DNA from: an uncultured Bacteroides sp.
Lineage (GTDB): Bacteria > Bacteroidota > Bacteroidia > Bacteroidales > Bacteroidaceae
Direction of reading: 5' to 3'
DNA length: 64,000 bases
NCBI RefSeq assembly: GCF_937912035.1
Contig: NZ_CALDPF010000033.1
Span: 22,642-86,641, forward strand
In this document: in pieces, positions 34,682-42,514 of the stretch
Numbering within the stretch: position 1 is the first letter of the stretch
Layout: every line of letters starts with the position of its first letter
Notes under the pieces: generated by a model
Told to the model about the DNA's origin: nothing
Database searches by the model: none
The model's input: the letters and a program-made list of their open reading frames with translations, nothing else
Made by a program: the position numbers and the translations under genes

Positions 34682-37528
34682 ATGAAAAGAGGTAAAATAT
34701 TCTGTCTGTTATTGTTTTTATGCTGTACGTTTTCAAGTAGTATTATTGCGCAAGGTATGTATTCGGATATTCAGTTATTCCGGGTAATGCGTCAGCTGAA
34801 GTCGAACGACAGTCTGATTGTTAAGGGATATAATCAATTGCATGAGGAGGCTGAGAAGGCATTGAAAGCCTCTTCTCATGCTTTGGCAGATTTTATGATA
34901 CCAGGAAGGTATATTGATTCCTTAGCTCATGTACAAAATTCTAAAAGTTTGCAGACAGATGCTTTCAATGCGTATGTATGTGCATTGATGTATCGTTTGA
35001 ATGGAGAAAAAAAGTATGCTTTAAAGGCAAGTGAATTGCTTAATGCATGGGCAAGAAAGAATAAACTTTTCTCTGAATTTGATGGCTCATTGGTTATGGC
35101 ATATTCAGGAGCCGGACTTATGAATGCTGCATTACTGATGAAAAATGAAACTCTATGGGAAGAGAAAGATAAAGATTTATTCAGGAAATGGACAGAAAAT
35201 GTATATAAGAAAGCAGGAGACAGCATTCGGCATAGAAAAAACAACTGGGCAGACTGGGGACGTTACGCCTCGCTTCTTTCAGCCTCTTTCTTGGATGACA
35301 AAGATGAGATTACTTATAATTGTAATTTAATAAAATCTGATATAAGTAAAAAGATAGCTAAGGATGGCTCTATGCCGGAAGAAATAGTACGTGGTGAGAA
35401 TGGTTTGTGGTATACATATTTTTCTTTGGCCCCTATAACAGCATCAGCATGGGTTATTTATAATGAAACTGGCGAGAATCTATTTGAAATGGATTTTGAC
35501 GGTGCCAGTATAAAGAAAGCACTTGATTATCTCTTGTATTATTCCATAAATCCGGATAAATGGCCTCATTGTAAAAAAGTCAATAAACCCGTTGAAGGTG
35601 GTTGGCCTTATAATTTGTTTGAGGCTATGAGTAAGGTATATGGTTATGATAATTATGCAGCTTATACTAGAGGAAAACAACCGGTAATTTACAGACGTCA
35701 TCATTTTGCGTGGACTTTCCCTACATTGATGCCACCTGTATTGGATGCTGAAGGTTACGAAAAACTTTATGTATGGCTTACGCCAGAGAATCCATGGAAG
35801 AAGACACCTGAAGTTCATGTTAATGCAGATGAACTTTTTAAGTCAATATCAGAAGAACATCCACGACTTCTGGTGACTAAGGAACAGATGCAGAATGTCA
35901 GGGAAAGCTCTAGAAAAGATACTCTTTTGCAAAAATATATACGTGAAGTTATTGAAAATGCAGACAAGTATATAGATAATCCGGTACAGTCAAATACCAG
36001 ACGTTGTCAGGATGAATTATTATGCCTTGGTTTTGCTTATCATTATACAGGTAATTTTTTATATAAAAATAAGGCTATCGATATAATAAAATATCTATGT
36101 AATAATGTGGTACTATGGGACTGGCAGCATTTTTTAGGTGCGGCTGAAGCTACCATGGCTGTAGCTTTTGGATATGATATTTTCTATGATGCACTTACAT
36201 TCAAAGAAAGGAAGAACATTAGGAACTCTATAATCAAGAATGGGCTTTTGCCTGGAATGGGGGCTTACGATGGTGCACCATACGGATGGTTTACATACGT
36301 GCGTCATAACTGGAATATTGTATGTAATTCAGGAATGATGACAGGGGCATTGGCTATTGCAAAAGATGATGAGGATTCTGACTTTTATGCAAAGTATATA
36401 GTGCCAAAAGCGATTGAATCCATGTCACTGGCAATGAATGAATATGCTCCTGATGGTGCTTATCCTGAGGGACCCGGATATTGGGGATTTGCAACTTCAC
36501 ATGCTGTACTTGGCTTGGAAGTATTACAGAATGCGATAGGACATGACTATGGATTGTCTGATTTTGAGGGATTTGACAAAACATTCTATTATAACTGGTA
36601 TATGACTGCTCCGAATGGCAATCTTATAAGTTATGCAGATTGTTATCCTGATTCGAAGAACAATCCTAATGGACTTATTTTATGGATGGCTCAACAGAAT
36701 AATGATGCTGTTTTGGCAGGTAGAGAACATGCTTTGCTTAGTTTGACAGGAAAAAAGGCTTCTGTTTTTGATGTATTATTCTATCAAGCTCCTCAAAAAG
36801 TAACTCCTATATCCACAGACTGTTATTTCAGAGGACCGGTAGAGGTGGCCACTATGCGTACAGACTGGTCAGAGAATGCTGTTTTCGCGTCAATTAAGGC
36901 TGGTTATAATCAGGTGAATCATGGACATCTTGATCTTGGTGCATTCGAGTATTTTGCTTTAGGCGAAAAATGGTTCTACGATTTGGGAAGCGACAACTAC
37001 TACCTTCCTGATTTCTTTGATATGAATGGAGAAAGGTGGCAGTATTTCAGAACACAGACTCAGAGTCATAATGTTCCAATGATAGACGATGCAGAACAGA
37101 ATATTTATGGTAAATCACATTTTTCCAAATCTGTTATGAATAAGCCGGTTTCGATTGCGGAAATTGACTTGACAGATGTATATAGTCCATATTGTGATAA
37201 TATGACCAGAACATTGACTATGAATAAAACTGATAAGACAGTTATAATCAATGACTCTTACAAGCTTAATAAAAAAGTAAAAGAAATTTCGTGGAGAGGA
37301 GTAACAGATGCAAAAGTTACGTTAAAGAATCGTAGAACTGCAATACTTGAGAAAAATGGTAAACATGTAGAGGTTACTATTCAGTCTCCTTCTGGGGCTT
37401 ACTTCGAAATTGAATCAGCCGAACAGAGGAAACCACAGAAAAAAAATGAGGGGGTATATATTCTTAAGGCTGTAAAAAATAAGCCTTCAATGAATTTAGA
37501 TATGAGACTGTTAATATCAGTAAAGTAA
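34682..37528 (+). CDS. Two-module polysaccharide lyase: alginate-lyase-like domain fused to heparinase II/III-like domain
   Basis: This 948-residue exported protein (signal peptide about 1-25) joins two lyase modules. Residues about 30-370 form an alginate-lyase-like helical barrel with the NNW-type motif KNNWADWGRYASL, comparable to PL5 and PL38 enzymes that use an Asn and a His/Tyr. From about 375 a second helical barrel follows (RLLVTKEQMQNVRES, HNWNIVCNSGMM, PEGPGYWGFATSH). A beta-sheet domain with NHGHLDLGAFEYFALGEKW then fits the Hepar_II_III family metal site. I choose ATG 34682; the in-frame TTG at 34673 adds only three residues. Both modules act on uronic acids by beta-elimination. 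The fused form is unusual to me. Confidence 0.82.
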   Translation: MKRGKIFCLLLFLCCTFSSSIIAQGMYSDIQLFRVMRQLKSNDSLIVKGYNQLHEEAEKALKASSHALADFMIPGRYIDSLAHVQNSKSLQTDAFNAYVCALMYRLNGEKKYALKASELLNAWARKNKLFSEFDGSLVMAYSGAGLMNAALLMKNETLWEEKDKDLFRKWTENVYKKAGDSIRHRKNNWADWGRYASLLSASFLDDKDEITYNCNLIKSDISKKIAKDGSMPEEIVRGENGLWYTYFSLAPITASAWVIYNETGENLFEMDFDGASIKKALDYLLYYSINPDKWPHCKKVNKPVEGGWPYNLFEAMSKVYGYDNYAAYTRGKQPVIYRRHHFAWTFPTLMPPVLDAEGYEKLYVWLTPENPWKKTPEVHVNADELFKSISEEHPRLLVTKEQMQNVRESSRKDTLLQKYIREVIENADKYIDNPVQSNTRRCQDELLCLGFAYHYTGNFLYKNKAIDIIKYLCNNVVLWDWQHFLGAAEATMAVAFGYDIFYDALTFKERKNIRNSIIKNGLLPGMGAYDGAPYGWFTYVRHNWNIVCNSGMMTGALAIAKDDEDSDFYAKYIVPKAIESMSLAMNEYAPDGAYPEGPGYWGFATSHAVLGLEVLQNAIGHDYGLSDFEGFDKTFYYNWYMTAPNGNLISYADCYPDSKNNPNGLILWMAQQNNDAVLAGREHALLSLTGKKASVFDVLFYQAPQKVTPISTDCYFRGPVEVATMRTDWSENAVFASIKAGYNQVNHGHLDLGAFEYFALGEKWFYDLGSDNYYLPDFFDMNGERWQYFRTQTQSHNVPMIDDAEQNIYGKSHFSKSVMNKPVSIAEIDLTDVYSPYCDNMTRTLTMNKTDKTVIINDSYKLNKKVKEISWRGVTDAKVTLKNRRTAILEKNGKHVEVTIQSPSGAYFEIESAEQRKPQKKNEGVYILKAVKNKPSMNLDMRLLISVK

Positions 37529-37576
37529 TGAACTATTGTCTATTTTAAATTAATGTTTAACCATAATTTTATATTT

Positions 37577-39208
37577 ATGAGAAGCTTTTGTCTTATTGTT
37601 TTGTGTTTTTTCTCTTTTGCACTAAAGGCACAAACATTATATAATAATCCTATAATCCCAGGTTATTATCCAGACCCAAGTATATGCAGAGTTGGAGAAG
37701 ATTATTACTTGGTTACCTCCTCTTTTGATTCTTTTCCTGGGATTCCAATCTTTCATAGTAAAGATCTTGTAAATTGGGAACAGATAGGCCATGTATTGGA
37801 CAGACCGTCACAAATAGCTTTAGATTCTATTGCCTATTCTGAGGGGGTATATGCACCAACTATTCGTTACCATAAAGGAACGTTTTATGTTATTAATACG
37901 GCAGTTGCCGTAAAGGATAGGAGTAAAAGGGGAAATTTTATAGTAAAGGCTACCAATCCTGCAGGACCATGGTCGGAACCTTATTTCCTTAATGATGCTC
38001 CAGGTATAGATCCGAGCTTGTTTTTCGATGATGACGGTAAAGTCTATTATGTAGGGAATAAGCGACCTGATAAAGGAGAAAAGTATAAAAACCATCGTGA
38101 AATATGGCTTCAGGAATTGGATTTGAATACAATGCAGCTTATAGGAGACAAAAGCATTATTCTATCTTCTGGTGGAGCTCTTAATTTTGCACATAATGCA
38201 GAGGCTCCTCATTTATACAAAAAAGACGGTTATTATTATCTTTTAATAGCTGAAGGAGGTACAGGTATAAATCACGCTGTATCCGTCTTTAAATCTAAAG
38301 ATATAAAGTCTGAATATGAACATCATAAGAAGAATCCTATTCTGACTAATCGTCATTTAGGACGTGATTATCCTATACAGTGTATAGGACATGCAGATAT
38401 GGTTGAGACTCAGAATGGAGAATGGTGGATGGTTACTCTTGGATGCCGTCCTTATGGTGGAGTCTATTTTAATTTAGCTCGTGAGACATTCTTGGTACCA
38501 ATGACATGGGAAGATGGCTGGCCGGTATGTGCACCAGGAGTTGGTCATGTAGCTCTAACTCACGAAGCTCCTAATTTGCCGGAATATAAATTTGCATCGA
38601 CTCCGACTATAGATAATTTTGATACCCAGCTGTTAGGGCTACAATGGAATTTCTTGCGAATTCCAAGAGGTGACTTTTGGGATTTGGATAAACCTAAAGG
38701 TTTTTTGTCTCTTCGTTTGAAGAAGGAGCGTATTACGGAAGAACTGAATCCGGCTTTTGTTGGTAGAAGGCAACAGCACATGAACTTTGTATCCCGAACT
38801 TTAATGAAATTTTCTCCCAAAGAAGAGAATGAAACAGCGGGTATGGTTATTTATCAGGCTCCTAAATTTCATTATAGAATGGAACTTTCCAAGTCTTCCA
38901 ATGGAGATAAAGTTATAAAACTGACAGAGTGCAAAGGGGGAAAGGAAAGAGTTCTAAACCAACAAACGATAAATTCCTCAGACTTGTTGTTGGAGATATC
39001 TGCTGAAGGGCAGGATTTGAAATTCCGTTATAAAGAGAGTGATGAGAAAGACTGGGTTGTTTTAGCTGACAAAGTTAATGGAAGAATTCTTAATAGAAAT
39101 ACAGCAGGAGGATTTTCCGGGATTTATTTGGGAATGTATGCCAGTGGCAATGGTCAGGAAAGCAAGAATGTGGCTTCATTCGATTATTTTGAATATTATG
39201 GTAAGTGA
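37577..39208 (+). CDS. GH43-family glycosidase, probably beta-xylosidase or arabinofuranosidase
   Basis: The enzyme is about 543 residues long and exported (signal peptide ending near ALKAQ). The ATG at 37553 would add eight residues; I use 37577 for the better signal start. The five-bladed propeller shows the GH43 residues: Asp in GYYPDPSIC, Asp in APGIDPSLFFDDDG, and Glu in HNAEAPHLYKKDGYYYL. The C-terminal half is a beta-sandwich of about 210 residues, as in XynB-type members. It removes terminal xylose or arabinose; which one is not decided here. It starts 48 bp after the lyase gene, in the same run. Confidence 0.9.
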   Translation: MRSFCLIVLCFFSFALKAQTLYNNPIIPGYYPDPSICRVGEDYYLVTSSFDSFPGIPIFHSKDLVNWEQIGHVLDRPSQIALDSIAYSEGVYAPTIRYHKGTFYVINTAVAVKDRSKRGNFIVKATNPAGPWSEPYFLNDAPGIDPSLFFDDDGKVYYVGNKRPDKGEKYKNHREIWLQELDLNTMQLIGDKSIILSSGGALNFAHNAEAPHLYKKDGYYYLLIAEGGTGINHAVSVFKSKDIKSEYEHHKKNPILTNRHLGRDYPIQCIGHADMVETQNGEWWMVTLGCRPYGGVYFNLARETFLVPMTWEDGWPVCAPGVGHVALTHEAPNLPEYKFASTPTIDNFDTQLLGLQWNFLRIPRGDFWDLDKPKGFLSLRLKKERITEELNPAFVGRRQQHMNFVSRTLMKFSPKEENETAGMVIYQAPKFHYRMELSKSSNGDKVIKLTECKGGKERVLNQQTINSSDLLLEISAEGQDLKFRYKESDEKDWVVLADKVNGRILNRNTAGGFSGIYLGMYASGNGQESKNVASFDYFEYYGK

Positions 39209-39235
39209 CTGTAACGCTTTTAGTAAATAAATTGT

Positions 39236-41587
39236 ATGAAATATTTTCTAAGGTTATTATTTGTTATTGTGTTCATTTGTACACCTTACATTTCGTATAG
39301 TAAGATAGCAAATAGTTCTATAAATGACTTCGACATATCCCAATATAATGTGGTATGGAACAGTATGAGTAAGAACTCAAGTGAATCAATGCCTTGCGGG
39401 GGAGGTGATATCGGTACAAATGTATGGGTTGAGAACGGTGAATTAATGCTTTACCTTAGTAAGAGTGGAGCTTTTGAGGAAAATGGAGTCTTCCCTAAAT
39501 TGGGTAGAGTAAGATTAAACTTTAGTCCGTCACCTTTTGAAAATGGAGAGTTCAGACAGGAACTCCATTTGGATGAAGGATATGTATCTATATGGGCCAA
39601 AAACTCATCATTGGAAGTTGAGTTGAAAGTATGGGTCGATGTTTTCAACCCTGTTGTACATATTGACGTGGAATGTTCACGTCCTGTTATGGCAGAGGCT
39701 GTGTATGAAAACTGGAAATATAAGGAACATAAATGGACTACGGATCTGGAGTATAATTCCAGTCGTGCTTATGTGAATTCTCCATACACTCCGGTTATAT
39801 TGAGAGATAGTGTCCGATTTGAGGATAACCAGGTTTTGTTTTATCACAGGAATAAAGACTGGACTATTTTTGATATGACTGTCAGGCAGCAAGGACTTGA
39901 TGGAGTAAAAAACGAGATGTGGAATCCTTTGCAAGGACTGACGTTTGGCGGATGTATGTTTGCTGATAATATGTATTCTGACGGAACTACTATGGGTGAA
40001 TATGCAATAACTCCTTATAAGGGATGGAAGCTACAATCCAAAAAGGAGAATAAGAATTACAGTGTAAAAGTGATCTTACATGCTGAAAATACTGATTCAG
40101 CTGAGAACTTTGTTAATGATTTGATGAATATAAAACAGACTCTTCCTGCTGATAAGGATTGCGAAAAGAAAAGCCGTAAATGGTGGAATGATTTCTTTAA
40201 ACGCAGTTACATTGCCATTAATACAGATGATAAGGACAAATGTCCGGAAGCATGGCAGGTAGGAAGGAACTATAATGTATTCAGATATCAGATGGGATGT
40301 AATGCTTACGGACGTTTCCCGACAAAATTCAATGGCGGTCTGTTTACTTTCGATCCTTGTTATGTAAGTGAAAAATATGAGGCTACTCCGGATCACAGAG
40401 ATTGGGGAGGTGTGACTTTTACAGCTCAAAACCAAAGACTGCTTTATTGGCCAATGCTAAAATCAGGTGATTTTGATATGATGGCCTCTCAATTGGACTT
40501 TTATCTTAATGCACTGAAAAATGCAGAGCTGAGGACAAAAGTTTATTGGGGACATGGAGGAGCAAGTTTTACTGAACAGATGGAAATGTTTGGACTTCCG
40601 GTTGCTTCAGAATATGGTTGGGACAGACCTTCAAACTATCCTGTTGGAGTGGAGTATAATAAATGGTTGGAATATCTATGGGATACATCGCTTGAATTCT
40701 GTATGATGGCAATGGATAAGCAGCGTTTTAACGGTGATGATATTTCCAGATATATACCGTTGATTGACAGTTGTCTGGATTTCTTTTTCCTGCATTATCA
40801 GCAAGAAGCATTGAACAGAACATTGCAGCCTTTTGATGGTAATGGGAAGTTAGTGATATATCCGGGTTCCGGAGCGGAAACATATAAGGTTGCATACAAT
40901 GCAAGTTCTACAGTGGCAGCTTTACATTCTGTCTTAGGACGCCTGTTGGAATTGCCTGAACATTATCTGACTCCGGAAAGAAGAAACTATTGGAAAGAAC
41001 TTCAGAAAAGAATTCCGGATATTCCACTTATGGAAAAGGACGGGCATAAAATCATTGCTCCGGCTGTTGTATGGCATAGAAGACAGAATCATGAGATGTC
41101 TCATCTGTATCCAGTCTATCCTTGGGGTATATATGGAATAGGAAAACCAGGACTGGATATTGCGATAAATACTTGGAAGTATGGTGCTGAGACAGGTATG
41201 CAGAAGGATTGTCCTAATCTAAGCTGGCATCAGGATGCTATTTTCTGTGCCCGAATGGGATTGACTAATGAGGCTGAAAAGCGTACAATAAAGAAACTTA
41301 AGGATTCACCAAGGCGCTTTCCTACATTCTGGGGACCAGGACATGACTGGGTTCCTGATCATAATTGGGGTGGTTCCGGTATGATTGGACTGCAGGAAAT
41401 GCTTATGCAGACAGATGGAGAGAAAATCTATTTGTTTCCGGCATGGCCAAAGGAATGGAATGTGGTATTCAAATTGCATGCTCCTTATAATACAATTGTA
41501 GAGGGAGAACTGAAAGATGGTGAAGTGAAGAATCTGAAGGTAACCCCTAAAGAAAGATTAAAGGATATGAAGAATATGTTAGAGTGA
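39236..41587 (+). CDS. DUF5703/GH95-like exported protein, putative glycosidase
   Basis: This 783-residue protein has a signal peptide (about 1-22) and an N-terminal beta-sandwich (about 35-290) that fits DUF5703. The all-helical barrel has KFNGGLFTFDP, RDWGGVTFTAQNQRLLYWPM and NHEMSHLYPVYPWGIYG. The barrel layout and the SHLYPVYP stretch recall GH95 and related (alpha/alpha)6 enzymes, but I cannot assign a named family. A C-terminal beta tail with WPKEWNVVFKL resembles the closing domain of GH95. It lies 27 bp after GH43. A new exo-acting glycosidase is a reasonable guess. Confidence 0.72.
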   Translation: MKYFLRLLFVIVFICTPYISYSKIANSSINDFDISQYNVVWNSMSKNSSESMPCGGGDIGTNVWVENGELMLYLSKSGAFEENGVFPKLGRVRLNFSPSPFENGEFRQELHLDEGYVSIWAKNSSLEVELKVWVDVFNPVVHIDVECSRPVMAEAVYENWKYKEHKWTTDLEYNSSRAYVNSPYTPVILRDSVRFEDNQVLFYHRNKDWTIFDMTVRQQGLDGVKNEMWNPLQGLTFGGCMFADNMYSDGTTMGEYAITPYKGWKLQSKKENKNYSVKVILHAENTDSAENFVNDLMNIKQTLPADKDCEKKSRKWWNDFFKRSYIAINTDDKDKCPEAWQVGRNYNVFRYQMGCNAYGRFPTKFNGGLFTFDPCYVSEKYEATPDHRDWGGVTFTAQNQRLLYWPMLKSGDFDMMASQLDFYLNALKNAELRTKVYWGHGGASFTEQMEMFGLPVASEYGWDRPSNYPVGVEYNKWLEYLWDTSLEFCMMAMDKQRFNGDDISRYIPLIDSCLDFFFLHYQQEALNRTLQPFDGNGKLVIYPGSGAETYKVAYNASSTVAALHSVLGRLLELPEHYLTPERRNYWKELQKRIPDIPLMEKDGHKIIAPAVVWHRRQNHEMSHLYPVYPWGIYGIGKPGLDIAINTWKYGAETGMQKDCPNLSWHQDAIFCARMGLTNEAEKRTIKKLKDSPRRFPTFWGPGHDWVPDHNWGGSGMIGLQEMLMQTDGEKIYLFPAWPKEWNVVFKLHAPYNTIVEGELKDGEVKNLKVTPKERLKDMKNMLE

Positions 41588-41663
41588 TAAAGTTTTATAT
41601 TGGTAAAAATTCGATATTTTTATATTAATAGATTTACTTTATTCAGATTTAAAATTATTAGAT

Positions 41664-42407
41664 ATGAGACGTTTACGATTTATAATACTGCTTTTGTTAT
41701 TTTATTCTTTTTCTTATGCTAATGGATTACGTATATTATTTATTGGTGATTCAATAACTGATGGTAATTGGGGAAGACCAAGAAAAACTGGGGTTCCTTC
41801 TTCAGAACGTAACCTGTTGGATATGAATCATATCTATGGAAATGGCTACATGTACCTATGTGCGGTCTATTACCAAAGTAAATATCCTGATAAGAATTAT
41901 GAGTTTTTTAATAGAGGAATTAGTGGTAATACATTAGATGATCTTGAGAAACGATGGGAAAATGATGTGATTTCATTACAACCGGATGTATTGTCTATCC
42001 TCATAGGTACAAATGACATAGATAAGATTATTAAAGTTGGAGGTGAGTTTGATACGGCAGAATGGGAACAAAAGTATAGGTCTATAATTAAGAGAGCTTA
42101 TGAATCTAATTCTAATTTGAAGTTGGTTTTAGGTGCTCCTTTTGTCGCAAAAACAGGTAAGTTATCATCTGCCCCTGACTATGATAAACGCCTCAATCTT
42201 ATATGTGAATGTGGAAAGATTATAGAAAAAATAGCTAATGATTATAATGCTGTATTTGTTTCTTATTATGAGTTATTTAATAATCTACAAATGAAGTCAG
42301 GAGAAAACAGCACATATTGGATTTGGGACGGAATACATCCAACACCTGCAGGCCAAGGTAAAATGGCTGAACTTTGGTTAAAATGTACGGATGAATTGTT
42401 TAAATAA
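41664..42407 (+). CDS. SGNH/GDSL hydrolase, probable carbohydrate esterase
   Basis: The 247-residue exported protein has a signal peptide (about 1-20). The SGNH blocks are complete: Ser30 in FIGDSITDG, Gly in GISGN, Asn in LIGTNDI, and the Asp/His pair in WDGIHPTPAGQ. Family members remove acetyl or similar esters from sugars. In this PUL it may deacetylate the glycan before glycosidases act. It lies 76 bp after the DUF5703 gene and 107 bp before GH116. No specific ester can be inferred. Confidence 0.9.
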   Translation: MRRLRFIILLLLFYSFSYANGLRILFIGDSITDGNWGRPRKTGVPSSERNLLDMNHIYGNGYMYLCAVYYQSKYPDKNYEFFNRGISGNTLDDLEKRWENDVISLQPDVLSILIGTNDIDKIIKVGGEFDTAEWEQKYRSIIKRAYESNSNLKLVLGAPFVAKTGKLSSAPDYDKRLNLICECGKIIEKIANDYNAVFVSYYELFNNLQMKSGENSTYWIWDGIHPTPAGQGKMAELWLKCTDELFK

Positions 42408-42460
42408 ATCGTTAATTATAAGATTTCAAAAGTAACTATAGTCTGGAGTAATTTTTTTTA

Positions 42461-42468
42461 TAAATTTG
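42461..42468 (+). promoter_or_regulatory. Possible promoter -7 box for GH116
   Basis: TAAATTTG is a full match to TAnnTTTG, 46 bases before the GH116 start. No clear -33 element is seen. Transcription from the upstream unit may also cover this gene. Confidence 0.35.
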
Positions 42469-42514
42469 AGTTATGAAATGACCTTATTACTTATATCTCT
42501 TAAGAATTAATATT

